A stretch of DNA of 64,000 nucleotides from HNR sp040400085 (GCA_040400085.1 JBBAQX010000011.1:25981-89980); one strand, 5' to 3'. Counted from the stretch's first letter, positions 35,701-43,765 are shown. Numbers and translations are program-made. Notes: generated by a model not told the origin, from the sequence alone.

Positions 35701-36640
35701 GCAAATTGTCTCGTTGCCGTGGGCCGGTAGTTTCCTTGGGCATAACAGCCTCACCTACGATTTCGTGAAGGGCGGGCATGGGCTGCCCGACCGTGTCACG
35801 GGAGCTGTCGAGAGTACGGATGCCGAGGTCGAGCGAGTTGTGTCCCTCGTCGTTGAGCATGCTTCGCAGCGCCCACGCGAGACGCTGATGGTGATAACCG
35901 CTAGCGCGCGTCACGCGGTTCGCGTTCATCAGGCCGTGCTGAGCGCATTCTCGAAGAGGCCTGAGCTGGGCGACTTCCTGCTGGGAGACCGTTCCGAACC
36001 GTTCGCCGTGATGACCATCGAACAAGCAACCGCGCAGAGTCGTGACAGGGTGATTTTCTCGGTTGGATATGGACGCACCCCTCATGGACGCGTGCTCTCT
36101 AACTTTGGGGCCCTTGCCCGACCCGGTGGGGAGCGCCTGCTTGCAGTGGCGATGACCCGTGCGCGCCGTGCCATGACCATTGTGTCGTGTTTTCACCCCG
36201 ATGATCTCGATCACAATCGCCGCCTGCACGGCGTCGCCGCGCTCGCGGAGGTTCTTGCCGCGGTCGAGCCGGGGGATGCCCCTGCTCAGATACCGGGAGA
36301 GACCGATCCGATGCTCGCGGATCTTGCAGAGCGACTGCGAGGCCTGGGGCTTTCTGTTGCGCTTGACTATGGTGCGGGTTTGCCTCTTGTTGCGTCTTAT
36401 GGTGGAAAGGCAATCGCTATCGAAACCGATTTCGCTTTGGCCCCGACCGGATTACGCGAGGCTTTGCGCTTGCGCCCGGCTGTGCTTCGCCGCCTTGGCT
36501 GGCACTACCTGAGGGTACACAGCTTTGATCTGTTCAGCGACCCGGACTCTGTTGCTATCCGTATCGCAACGGTTGTGGGATACGGAGTATCATCCGATGC
36601 CAAGCCTGCTACCGAGGCAGCATCACGCAGCATTGGTTGA
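32777..36640 (+). CDS. Large UPF1-like SF1 helicase-related protein with degenerate ATPase motifs
   Basis: A 1287-residue protein with the layout of DUF4011-type superfamily 1 helicases. A long N-terminal domain (residues 60-300) is followed by an ATPase core split by an alpha-helical insert. Motif I reads PGTGGTQT at 352-359, where the P-loop lysine is replaced by glycine 356. Motif II reads VDAGAN at 879-884, with Ala881 in place of the catalytic glutamate. Later motifs remain: GDPVTQ (903-908), SYRAGG, and MTRARR near 1126. The C-terminal 90 residues resemble the restriction-endonuclease-like domain of these proteins, but its catalytic positions look weak. Probably not an active ATPase. 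The gene starts GTG and ends in a 9-bp repeat. Confidence 0.75.
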   Translation: MWTVERRRKTSANKPEESAREAALGDAVAQSAPENRVGESNNDTPATSAAVNMSSVAPAPEDMFEPAPEPHLLAVDHFAEEHHRWKEELSQVGGRSPLLYFEDTPRTRLELSTTHPGGLPQFITGQKILLSSLIRDDLALRNARLAAGEITDKAIEMRSVRGIETIHLGIGLAKWHFEGEDFTAPVLMRPLAIRRYGRDFELKLKSRPFFNPALARALSIQYGMQIDVDSFVALSLESGVFKPQPVIDRLRAMTAHIANFAVQPRLIVSSFSEVASDMVADARNLDHPVLNAVAGSEFARRQIAESFEPSPVTSPNDRSPETDRLLLDTDSEQDEVVCQIEAGHSIVVQTLPGTGGTQTVVNAAGALIARNRRVLIVSSRRATLDGISHRFARVGLAGLGASPRILRRNLVESIKRNESVQAPQMGDVDDALVRLRRVILDYQGSLENIDPVLGISPIQAVRELTRLAVSEHPPSTTARLDDVALESLSTGRDSIVQDLTEAASLGQFQYGPDDSPWYGVTFAATDDARRAHRTAQTLHENDFPRLLSLSTTLIEQTSMRPFQTLTEMGVYLRLLMGIRESLDRFTPEVYDRSLTELISAHATRGGADDMSPANRRRLRRLAREYVRPGVNVTDMLESLRQIQQQRLLWQRYTSVAGTRPEVPVGISDVLVSYQAVFENCALLDDVLANTGTERALKSQSIEDTQYLIRELAAESEVLQNIQERTSLLERLNDAHMGPLLEDLSERHVAADQVAAELEQAWWQSALERMLQTNKSLLSANTTVLDRLEADFKLVDDAHASANGQVMSAQRAAAWKIALVDYPQEAHALRSLLKADRATPERLINSAPHLMDLLAPVWLMSPYEVANLPEGLTFDAVLLVDAGANTFVETIGAVRRARQVVAFGDPVTQTPSAFEIAITAPREDGDPVPVADVDELHARSALSVLAELLPCYKLTRSYRAGGEDLAELINTRFYGGQIVSLPWAGSFLGHNSLTYDFVKGGHGLPDRVTGAVESTDAEVERVVSLVVEHASQRPRETLMVITASARHAVRVHQAVLSAFSKRPELGDFLLGDRSEPFAVMTIEQATAQSRDRVIFSVGYGRTPHGRVLSNFGALARPGGERLLAVAMTRARRAMTIVSCFHPDDLDHNRRLHGVAALAEVLAAVEPGDAPAQIPGETDPMLADLAERLRGLGLSVALDYGAGLPLVASYGGKAIAIETDFALAPTGLREALRLRPAVLRRLGWHYLRVHSFDLFSDPDSVAIRIATVVGYGVSSDAKPATEAASRSIG

Positions 36641-36679
36641 TGCGGTTGATGCGGTTGATGCGGTTGATGCGGTTGATGC
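36635..36679 (+). repeat. Five tandem copies of a 9-bp repeat at the helicase-like gene's end
   Basis: Five exact copies of GGTTGATGC. The gene's TGA stop (36638-36640) is in the first copy. Changing the copy number would not change the protein, since the stop precedes the rest. Confidence 0.9.
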
Positions 36680-36724
36680 GGGATATATGTTTTTGGTGAA
36701 GCGTCGCGACGGACATAAACGTTG

Positions 36725-36949
36725 ATGGGGAGCGAGAGCGTTGGCTCGAACACGGATAAGCCCGCTGCTATGCCGGGGACACGTCGTTCGAGAAGAGTTC
36801 AGGTTCCCGCGGTGCCTGGGACAGACCCCGCCCCGCAATCTGGGTTAGAGGTGACTCGAGCAGCTGAAGACACTGATGCTGCCTGGGGCGACAACTCAGA
36901 GTCCAACGATAGCGATCTCAAGCGAAACAAGCCGCCGCACTGGGGTTAG
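36725..36949 (+). CDS. Small conserved actinobacterial protein ending in KPPHWG
   Basis: A 74-residue hydrophilic protein (ATG 36725; a TTG at 36722 adds one codon). It has a basic motif RRSRRVQVPAVPGTDPAP and ends DSDLKRNKPPHWG. From memory a conserved small protein of Micrococcales ends in a similar LKxDKPPHW sequence, so this is likely real. No domain is recognised. It lies directly after the helicase-like gene. Confidence 0.6.
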   Translation: MGSESVGSNTDKPAAMPGTRRSRRVQVPAVPGTDPAPQSGLEVTRAAEDTDAAWGDNSESNDSDLKRNKPPHWG

Positions 36950-37031
36950 GACTGAGTTTCCGGGTCAACGCTGCGTTGTTCGGCCGGGTGCCAGCTGAGT
37001 TGCGTGGCGTGGCTAGGCTGGCTGCGGTGTT

Positions 37032-37094
37032 CGGCCTAAGTTGTGCGGCTGGGCCCAGGTAGTTGGTCATGGGCCCAATAAACGGCTTAGGCCG
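37032..37094. repeat. Nested TGGGCCCA inverted repeat between convergent genes
   Basis: Outer arms CGGCCTAAG (37032-37040) and CTTAGGCCG (37086-37094), inner arms TGGGCCCA at 37050-37057 and 37070-37077. Another GGGCCC lies at 37109-37114. It separates the small gene at 36725 from fmdB and resembles the structures at 2671-2732 and 21651-21729. Confidence 0.65.
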
Positions 37095-37140
37095 GTAACC
37101 GATAACTTGGGCCCGCCGTGACGTAAGCGCTGGGAAAGTG

Positions 37141-37509
37141 TTAACTGGCCGCGGGAGTCGGCGACTTCGACGGGGACGCGGATCCCGACGACCCTGCGCT
37201 GCTCGAGGATCCTGACGAGCCTGAGGATCCTGACGAGCCTGAGGATCCTGACGAACCACCAGAGGACGAGCTCCCGGAATCCGGGGACCCTGAACCTGAA
37301 CCAGCCCCTGAGACCGAACTCGAACTCGAACCCGCACGCGAATCGGTTCGGTAAAAACCCGAGCCCTTAAACGTGACCCCGATCGAGTTGAAGACCTTGC
37401 GCAACGTGCCACCGCACTCAGGGCAAACGGTTAGCGAAGCATCCGAAAAATCCTGACGGATGTCAAAAGCGTGATTGCAATCTGCGCAGCGATAGGCGTA
37501 AGTGGGCAT
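37141..37509 (-). CDS. FmdB-family zinc ribbon protein
   Basis: A 122-residue protein. The N-terminal 60 residues form an FmdB-type zinc ribbon with two CxxC pairs, CADC and CPEC (MPTYAYRCADCNHAF..TVCPECGGTLRKVF). The rest is a low-complexity tail of Gly and Ser (GSSGSSGSSG-type) with no predicted fold. FmdB proteins are thought to be regulatory but their role is not settled. The cyclo-ligase gene lies upstream in the same direction, 41 bp away. Confidence 0.85.
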   Translation of the reverse strand: MPTYAYRCADCNHAFDIRQDFSDASLTVCPECGGTLRKVFNSIGVTFKGSGFYRTDSRAGSSSSSVSGAGSGSGSPDSGSSSSGGSSGSSGSSGSSGSSGSSSSAGSSGSASPSKSPTPAAS

Positions 37510-37549
37510 GTGAAACGGATCCTTAGAACAGAATGGTTAGTGAAAAAGT

Positions 37550-38131
37550 TTAGGCGAACGTCATTGTGCGCGTCTGCGTGACAATGCCTGTCACGGGTTG
37601 ATCGTGAAGCTCCTGAGGAACGCTGTCGAACAACTCGGTATCGAAGATAACAGCATAGATCGGTGGTTTCTTCCCCATCGAGCCGATTGTTTTGTCGAAA
37701 TATCCGCGGCCCCAGCCGACTCGCATGCCGAGCACATCCACAGCGCACGCAGGTATGAGCATCAGGTCTACATCATTGACCGCGAGTGGGCTCAAAATTT
37801 CGCCAACAGCCTCAGGCATGCCAAAGAGGCCCTCGGTTTCGCTGGTACCGTCGCTGACGACCCAGTCGAGCAGGCCATCCTCTCGCGAGATCGGGAGTAG
37901 CGAACGGATGCCGTGCTCATGAGCCCAGTTCAGAAACGGTCGGGTATTGGGTTCGAAATTGCTGGGAAGGTAACAGGACAAGGATCGTGCTCCTGTTTTT
38001 TCGACGAGGTCGATGAGCTGATTGGTGAATCCGGCGGTGGTGTCGTCGTTTGTGGTGGCGGGTGCGCTTCGGCGGCGTTCGCGAATCTCCGCGCGCAATG
38101 CCTTCTTCTGTCTATCCACGTCCTGGCTCAT
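37550..38131 (-). CDS. 5-formyltetrahydrofolate cyclo-ligase
   Basis: A 193-residue folate enzyme that converts 5-formyl-THF to 5,10-methenyl-THF using ATP. The signature is MRVGWGRGYFDK near the C-terminal third. I start at ATG 38131 (MSQDVDRQKKALRAEIRERRR), since the longer frame from 38266 adds an atypical leader. Divergent from galU. Sometimes named ygfA or fau; I leave the symbol blank. Confidence 0.9.
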   Translation of the reverse strand: MSQDVDRQKKALRAEIRERRRSAPATTNDDTTAGFTNQLIDLVEKTGARSLSCYLPSNFEPNTRPFLNWAHEHGIRSLLPISREDGLLDWVVSDGTSETEGLFGMPEAVGEILSPLAVNDVDLMLIPACAVDVLGMRVGWGRGYFDKTIGSMGKKPPIYAVIFDTELFDSVPQELHDQPVTGIVTQTRTMTFA

Positions 38132-38196
38132 GGGTTCTAGTTTAACCGACGAAACAAATTTCGGGGGGATGCCCGATAAGTCGGTATGGTGGAGTA

Positions 38197-39090
38197 ATGA
38201 CATTCCATGTACGAAAAGCTGTGATCCCTGCTGCCGGTCTTGGTACTCGTTTTCTGCCGGCGACAAAGGCGATGCCGAAAGAGATGCTCCCGGTGGTTGA
38301 TAAGCCCGCCATTCAATACGTTGTCGAGGAGGCCGTTGCGGCCGACCTGACCGATGTGCTCATCATCACCGGGCGGAATAAAAACAACCTCGCGAATCAT
38401 TTCGATAGTGTTCCGGAAATCGAGGCATCCCTCGTAGACAAGGGTGATACCGGCAGGCTCAGTCGAGTGACCAAGTCGACTGATCTTGCAGATGTGCATT
38501 TCGTCCGGCAGGGTGAACCGAAGGGGCTGGGACACGCCGTATCCCGGGCCAGCATGCACGTGGGTAACGAACCGTTCGCGGTGCTGTTGGGCGATGACCT
38601 CATCGATCCGCGCGACCCACTGCTGACCACAATGAAAACGGAGCTCGCGCGTCGAGAGGCCACCATCATCGCGCTCATGGAGGTTGAACCCTCCCAGATT
38701 CACCTGTACGGTTGTGCCGAGGTTGAACCAACCGACGATCCCGACGTTGTGCGGGTAACCGGCCTCGTAGAGAAGCCGTCTGCGGAGGAGGCTCCCTCAA
38801 ATCTGGCGATTATCGGCCGGTATTTGTTGCGTCCGGAAATTTTTGAGGTCCTGAAGAACACGCCTCCCGGCAAGGGCGGCGAGATTCAATTGACGGATGC
38901 CCTGCAAACTCTCGCCGCAGACGACAGCATCGCGGGTGGCGTGTACGGGGTGATTTTTCGGGGGCGGCGTTACGACACTGGTGACCGTTCGGATTGGATT
39001 AAGGCGAGCATCCGTCTAGCGATCGAACGAGACGATATCGGTCCGGAACTGACCGAGTGGCTCAAGTCTTTTGTGGCGACCCTCGACTAG
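38197..39090 (+). CDS. galU: UTP-glucose-1-phosphate uridylyltransferase
   Basis: A 297-residue nucleotidyltransferase that makes UDP-glucose for cell-surface sugars. The nucleotide loop AAGLGTRFLPATKAMPKEML is at the N-terminus, and VDKPAIQYVVEEA follows. Length and motifs are normal. Translation starts at ATG 38197, 66 bp from the divergent cyclo-ligase start. Confidence 0.95.
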   Translation: MTFHVRKAVIPAAGLGTRFLPATKAMPKEMLPVVDKPAIQYVVEEAVAADLTDVLIITGRNKNNLANHFDSVPEIEASLVDKGDTGRLSRVTKSTDLADVHFVRQGEPKGLGHAVSRASMHVGNEPFAVLLGDDLIDPRDPLLTTMKTELARREATIIALMEVEPSQIHLYGCAEVEPTDDPDVVRVTGLVEKPSAEEAPSNLAIIGRYLLRPEIFEVLKNTPPGKGGEIQLTDALQTLAADDSIAGGVYGVIFRGRRYDTGDRSDWIKASIRLAIERDDIGPELTEWLKSFVATLD

Positions 39091-39102
39091 AGACAGCCTG
39101 GA

Positions 39103-39717
39103 GTGATGAATGACCTTGCCCCCGCGCTAACTTTCGGCGACATTACCGCGCGACCCATCCGGATGAGGGACGTGCGCGTGCTTGAACGGCTCTTGTTGGA
39201 GAATCGTGAGTGGCTTCAGAAATGGGAGGCGAGCCTGCCGCATGTGCGTGGCCCGCTCGTTGGCCAATTCAGCGTGAAGCAATCGGTACGGAACCTGATA
39301 TCCAATGCCCGACAGGGGTATGGGATGCCATATTTGCTCGAGTTTCGCGGCGAAGTTGTGGGCCAACTGAGTGTGTCAGGAATAGCCGGAGGTTCGCTCG
39401 GATCCGCCACGCTGGGTTATTGGGTGACGAAGAACGCGGCTGGGCACGGTGTGACGCCGACGGCCGTTGCCCTGGTCACCGATTACTTCTTTTTTGCGAG
39501 GGGGCTGCATCGGATGGAGATCTGTATCAGGCCCGAGAACGCACCGTCGTTGAGGGTGGTGGAGAAGCTAGCGTTTCGATACGAGGGATTGCGAGAACGC
39601 TATATTCATATCGATGGAGATTGGCGAGACCATAAGTGTTTCGCGCTGGTTTCTGAAGATGTGCCTGAAGGCGTGCTAACTCGCTGGCAGCGCACGCTAA
39701 ACACGCCCCTCAGCTAA
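39103..39717 (+). CDS. GNAT acetyltransferase, RimJ-like
   Basis: A 204-residue GNAT protein, similar to ribosomal-protein N-acetyltransferases. It begins with TARPIRMRDVRVLERLLLENREWL, and the acetyl-CoA region includes LGYWVTKNAAGHGVTPTAVAL. It ends with the RimJ-type LRERYIHIDGDWRDHKCFALV. The start may be GTG 39103 or ATG 39106 (GGAG lies very near both). Follows galU by 12 bp in one operon. The substrate is unknown; the galU-rimJ order is common in actinobacteria. Confidence 0.88.
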   Translation: MMNDLAPALTFGDITARPIRMRDVRVLERLLLENREWLQKWEASLPHVRGPLVGQFSVKQSVRNLISNARQGYGMPYLLEFRGEVVGQLSVSGIAGGSLGSATLGYWVTKNAAGHGVTPTAVALVTDYFFFARGLHRMEICIRPENAPSLRVVEKLAFRYEGLRERYIHIDGDWRDHKCFALVSEDVPEGVLTRWQRTLNTPLS

Positions 39718-39753
39718 GCGCATAATACCCCAAACGTCTCATACCCTTGAGGC

Positions 39754-40944
39754 ATGACAGGAGATATGCTCGGAGGCGGTGTAATCGTCGGTATTGCCGC
39801 CCTTTTGTGGGCTGCCTATTTTTTGCCCCTGTGGGTTCGCCGAAGACAATTTGCTGCAACCGAGCAGAACGCTATCCGCATCCAGCGGACGCTTCGCGTT
39901 CTTGCCGAAACGACAGAGGTGCCTCACGAGGTCCGTGTCGAGGCGACCGCGCGTCACGCGGCGGCTCAGGAGCGTATCCTCCGCAGCGAACAGGCCAAAC
40001 AAGAGGCCCAGCGTAACCATAAGATTTCCCGTGCCGAGGCCGAGGCTACTCTCGCTCGGCGACAGGCTGAAGCCGCTGCCGCCGAGGCGGAGCGTGTAGC
40101 ACAGATGAAGTCCTCCCGGCTTGCCCGCGAGGCACAGGTGGAGGCGAAGAAAATGGCACAGCAACAGAAATCTACAGCGCGCAACGAGAAGATTGTGGCG
40201 CGCCGAAAAGAGGCTGCGACGGCCGGAGCTGTTGCCAGGGCGCGTAAGGCGCGGGCTCGTCGGGTACGGGCATCCGTTAGCCTAATTCTTCTTGCCGGGG
40301 TGATTACGTTTGTTGCTGGGATTGTCGGGGCGATTGCAGGTGGCTCGATTGTTGCGCTGATTGTTGGCTCCATCGTTGTTGCCGTGAGTCTCGTGGCGCT
40401 GAAACTGGTTGCGCCCCAGAGGCAGGTTGCGCATCGAGTTGCGCCCGCTGTCGTGCACGCGTTTGAGATGGATGAGGCCTCCGCTGTCGCAGAAGAGCAG
40501 GTGCAGGACGAAGACCGGTCGTGGACACCCCGTGAGCTGCCCAAGCCCCTGTACCTGACGCGACAGGCACCGATTCAGCGTTCTCAGTCTTCGGAGGACG
40601 CGCAGGAGCGTCTTCTGCGCGCGGCGGCCCTCTCTGAGGAAGTACGTCGCGCTGCGGAGCGGGCTGCGCAGATTCCTAATATTTCGACGAGGCGTGCATC
40701 TGCCGATTCCGTGGGTTCCGCGGGTGAAGATGCGGTAGGTAGCGCGATTGCCGGAACGTTCTTTGACATGGAACCGACCGTGCCCACGCGGGCGTCTCGG
40801 CCGCGTCAGCAAGCGCCTCAGCGCGCTAGCGGGACGAACGTTCCAGACGCTTCGCGTCTTCGCTCGATGGGCGTCGTAGAGGACGCCGAACAGGGGCTCA
40901 CTAACCTAGACGACGTGTTGCGCCGTCGCCGTAACGTTGGCTAA
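39754..40944 (+). CDS. Membrane protein with long coiled coil
   Basis: A 396-residue protein. One hydrophobic helix at residues 8-28 precedes a long Ala/Glu/Arg-rich coiled coil (about 45-170, ARHAAAQERILRSEQAK). Two more membrane helices follow (about 178-220), then a polar cytoplasmic or disordered tail. From memory such proteins in Microbacterium are often labelled 'large exoprotein', which explains nothing. The design suggests a structural or envelope role. Confidence 0.7.
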   Translation: MTGDMLGGGVIVGIAALLWAAYFLPLWVRRRQFAATEQNAIRIQRTLRVLAETTEVPHEVRVEATARHAAAQERILRSEQAKQEAQRNHKISRAEAEATLARRQAEAAAAEAERVAQMKSSRLAREAQVEAKKMAQQQKSTARNEKIVARRKEAATAGAVARARKARARRVRASVSLILLAGVITFVAGIVGAIAGGSIVALIVGSIVVAVSLVALKLVAPQRQVAHRVAPAVVHAFEMDEASAVAEEQVQDEDRSWTPRELPKPLYLTRQAPIQRSQSSEDAQERLLRAAALSEEVRRAAERAAQIPNISTRRASADSVGSAGEDAVGSAIAGTFFDMEPTVPTRASRPRQQAPQRASGTNVPDASRLRSMGVVEDAEQGLTNLDDVLRRRRNVG

Positions 40945-41800
40945 CCCGGACTTTTCCTCCCGGCAGCGGGTCAAGGCTGTCGTACGTAAAACAAACACGA
41001 GTCCAACCTTGCGCGCGGCAGCCCGCGCCGGACTTGTGGCGAACGGGGTCGTTCACATCCTGATCGGCAGCATCGCGTTCACCGTCGCTCGCGGTGGCCG
41101 TGGCAGCGCGGACCAGACGGGTGCACTCGGTGCGATCTCGCACTCGCCTGGCGGCAACCTCTTGTTGTGGATATCGGGAGTTGCGCTTGCGGCTCTGGCC
41201 CTGTGGCAATTGACGGATGCGGCCTGGGTGCGTGCCGACACGCTGTGGCGTCTGTGGTTTGGTCGCCTCAGCTATGTCCTGAAGGCGAGCGCCTTCGCGG
41301 CGATTAGCTGGGCGACGCTGTTCTTCGCCTCGGGCGGACGCAGCAACGCAGAACGCGCGACCAGGAGTTTCAGCGAGATCATTCTTGGCACACCCGGAGG
41401 GGTCATCCTGCTGTGCGGGATAGGTGCGATTGTTGCGGGTATTGGGGTGAGCATCGCCTATCGAGGGATATCTCAGAGATTTCGTGAGGAGATTGATTTT
41501 CCTGGCGGGGTGCGTGACGTCATCATTACGGTTTTTGGGGTGGCCGGGCACATTGCAAAGGGAATTGCCTTTGTGATCGTGGGGATTCTTTTTGTGTTGG
41601 CGGCGGTTTTTGCGGATGCTCAGCAAGCGGGTGGAATCGACGGTGCGCTGAAATACGTGGCCGGTTTACCCGCGGGAACGGTTATGCTTACGGCGGTCGC
41701 GGCTGGGTTCGTCATGTACGGGTTCTATCTTTTTTCGAGGGCTAGGTATTTGAAGCGCGAAGGACCCGCGAATGTGCCGGTGCGGGCCTCTCAGGCGTGA
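40937..41800 (+). CDS. DUF1206 membrane protein
   Basis: A 287-residue protein with about six membrane helices arranged as three repeats of the DUF1206 unit. The repeats contain Arg-Ala/Gly-hydrophobic patterns such as AARAGLVANGVVHILIG and VAGHIAKGIAFVIVGI. The TTG start overlaps the previous gene by 8 bp. Function unknown; DUF1206 proteins are common in actinobacteria. The tRNA-Ala gene begins 16 bp after the stop. Confidence 0.85.
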   Translation: MANPDFSSRQRVKAVVRKTNTSPTLRAAARAGLVANGVVHILIGSIAFTVARGGRGSADQTGALGAISHSPGGNLLLWISGVALAALALWQLTDAAWVRADTLWRLWFGRLSYVLKASAFAAISWATLFFASGGRSNAERATRSFSEIILGTPGGVILLCGIGAIVAGIGVSIAYRGISQRFREEIDFPGGVRDVIITVFGVAGHIAKGIAFVIVGILFVLAAVFADAQQAGGIDGALKYVAGLPAGTVMLTAVAAGFVMYGFYLFSRARYLKREGPANVPVRASQA

Positions 41801-41816
41801 TAGTGTTTTCTGGTCA

Positions 41817-41889
41817 GGGCCTGTGGCGCAGTTGGTAGCGCGCCTCGTTCGCATCGAGGAGGTCAGGGGTTCAATTCCCCTCAGGTCCA
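41817..41889 (+). tRNA. tRNA-Ala (anticodon CGC)
   Basis: Acceptor GGGCCTG pairs with CAGGTCC including G3-U70, the alanine identity pair. D arm GCGC..GCGC; anticodon stem CCTCG/CGAGG with loop TTCGCAT, anticodon CGC; T arm AGGGG-TTCAATT-CCCCT. The encoded CCA follows at 41890-41892. Confidence 0.95.
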
Positions 41890-42073
41890 CCATTTTGGCG
41901 TGGTTCGTTTGTGCGTGTGGTTTCGGGGGTTCGTTTGCCCCAAATAGTGCGTTTTGGGCGTCAAAAATACTATTTGAGGCAATCGAGAACGCGGGATGCG
42001 GTGGCCCGCGATGTGTGGACTCCACCGTGCCTTCATACGTGGTGTGGCGTAGATCTCGAAGAAGGAGAAAACG

Positions 42074-43024
42074 ATGAATGCTGAAAGCCAACCTCGAACC
42101 GAGGTCTACCTCACAACCGATGGGATAGTGCGGGTCGACGTTCGTAGCGACGGTGAGAACGTCTGGCTGAATAGACAGCAACTTGCCGTGCTGTTTGCTC
42201 GTGATGTGAAGACCATTGGTAAGCATATTGCTAATGCGAGGCGCGAAGAGCTCTTCGAGATTTCAGTTGTCGCAAAATTTGCGACAACTGCTGCGGACGG
42301 TAAAACCTATCAGGTTGAGCACTACAACATCGATATGGTTCTGTCGGTGGGTTATCGGGTGAAATCTGCGGAGGGCATCCATTTTCGTCGATGGGCTAAC
42401 GGAGTGCTCAAGCAATACGTTGTCGAGGGAGCCGCTCTCAACCAGCATCGGTTAGACCAGCTTGGTTCCGTGGTGAACATCTTGGCCCGGTCCCTTGAGG
42501 AGATGGTAGTCGGTGTTGCGGAGGTGCTTTCACAATTCCTGCCGAGCCTGCACCTGCTCCGCGGGTACGATGCGCGAGACCTTACGAATCCGGTGGGAAG
42601 CATCCCAGAGTGGCGACTGAGCTACGACGAAGCACGTGAGGTGATCGACCGAATCGGTGCAGAGTTCCCTGAAGACACCATGCTGGGCTCGGAGCGAGGG
42701 GATGCGTTGCGGGGCGTGATCGAGGCCATCTATCAGGGATACGCCGGGAGCGACCTCTACCCCAGCACACAGCAGAAGGCGGCGCATCTGCTGTATTTCG
42801 TGGTGAAGGATCATCCGCTCGCTGATGGGAACAAGCGAAGCGCGGCATCCCTTTTCGTGATATTCCTGGCCAAGAACGGCGCCCTGTTCGATGACGAAGG
42901 TCAGCCGGTGATTTCGAATAATGCTCTCGCTGCGCTTACGTTGGTAGTGGCGATGAGCGAGCCGAAGGAGAAGGAGCTCATGATCGCGTTGATCACCACG
43001 ATGCTTGCTGGTGGCGCGGGGTGA
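42074..43024 (+). CDS. RhuM-family domain fused to a Fic/Doc domain
   Basis: A 316-residue two-domain protein. Residues about 10-130 match the virulence RhuM family (VWLNRQQLAVLFARDVKTIGKHIANARREEL). The C-terminal half is Fic/Doc, with the active-site motif HPLADGNKR starting at His247. Fic domains transfer AMP or another group to proteins. In Doc-type toxins this motif phosphorylates elongation factor Tu, so this may be the toxin-like part of a mobile element module. The GAAGGAG ribosome site is strong. No antitoxin gene is adjacent; an inhibitory helix could be internal. It follows tRNA-Ala, a common integration spot. Confidence 0.85.
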   Translation: MNAESQPRTEVYLTTDGIVRVDVRSDGENVWLNRQQLAVLFARDVKTIGKHIANARREELFEISVVAKFATTAADGKTYQVEHYNIDMVLSVGYRVKSAEGIHFRRWANGVLKQYVVEGAALNQHRLDQLGSVVNILARSLEEMVVGVAEVLSQFLPSLHLLRGYDARDLTNPVGSIPEWRLSYDEAREVIDRIGAEFPEDTMLGSERGDALRGVIEAIYQGYAGSDLYPSTQQKAAHLLYFVVKDHPLADGNKRSAASLFVIFLAKNGALFDDEGQPVISNNALAALTLVVAMSEPKEKELMIALITTMLAGGAG

Positions 43025-43283
43025 GCCGCTTACAGGGGGGAAAATCTTTTGGACGGAGGATGCGTTCGCTGCCCACCGCCGGAGCTGTTCTGTTCCTGTT
43101 GAGTTCGGGTTGTGTCCAATGGTTATGATTATGTCGAGGTTGTGTAGCTTGTCTGTGCGACGCGCATAAAAGCTAGCTTCGTTATTAACTATTAACTCAA
43201 AGTTAATAGTTACCGCAGCGGAGACGCTGTGTAGACAACTTCCCAATGAAGGAGAAGACGATCCTGTCGCAGAGCTAAGTGAG

Positions 43284-43367
43284 ATGCAAGCCTCGACTGC
43301 TGCGAGAGGTGAAGAACTCGTCGCGCGCTTTCAAGGGATACTAACCGAGGACAGGGATAAATTATGA
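43284..43367 (+). CDS. Possible small gene overlapping the next by ATGA
   Basis: A 27-codon frame starting ATG 43284, encoding MQASTAARGEELVARFQGI. Its frame stays open upstream to about 43170 without a usual start codon. It ends TGA and overlaps the next frame's ATG as ATGA, the sign of translational coupling. No homology recognised; the patch is more A/T-rich than its surroundings. Confidence 0.25.
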   Translation: MQASTAARGEELVARFQGILTEDRDKL

Positions 43368-43652
43368 ATGAATTAAAGCTCGACCCGGTATCGGCGACAA
43401 TCCTTGCACAAGAAATCACAATAGCTAGTCAAAAATCTCTGCAGGTATGGAACAGCGCAGGCGGAAAATAACATACTCTCGACCAGACGGAGCGGTGAGG
43501 CACAAATTTCATACTGGACCGCTCAAATCGATTGGCTGGCTAAAATGGTTAAACTTTCTAGCCTTGAAGAGAATATCAGCAGGACAACAGAGAAATGGGC
43601 GGAATGCTTCGTTTCCCTTGTGTATCAGGCAGTATACGGATGGCCTGGATGA
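43364..43652 (+). pseudogene. Possible decayed gene fragment
   Basis: A 35-codon frame, MNELKLDPVSATILAQEI..., stops at TAA 43469-43471. A different frame from about 43447 to TGA 43650-43652 carries a protein-like stretch (AQISYWTAQIDWLAKMV) with no start codon. Joining the two needs a frameshift near 43465, so I read this as the remains of one gene. Not recognised. Confidence 0.25.
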
Positions 43653-43765
43653 GAAATAACTCGTCACGATTCGCTGATTACGGCTACTCTTGGGCCGTTG
43701 TCTGTTCGTGGAGGCGTGGTGGTGTGGTGGTGTGGTCGACCTCTGTTCCAGAAACACATATCCGT

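Noticed and set aside
35003..36229. 408-codon minus-strand frame opposite the helicase-like gene
   Set aside because: It is antisense to a gene with clear SF1 motifs, is Arg/His/Gly-rich, and shows no family motif.
43447..43659. 70-codon frame in the decayed region
   Set aside because: Begins inside other broken frames, has many Lys/Arg and no ribosome site; not kept as a gene.
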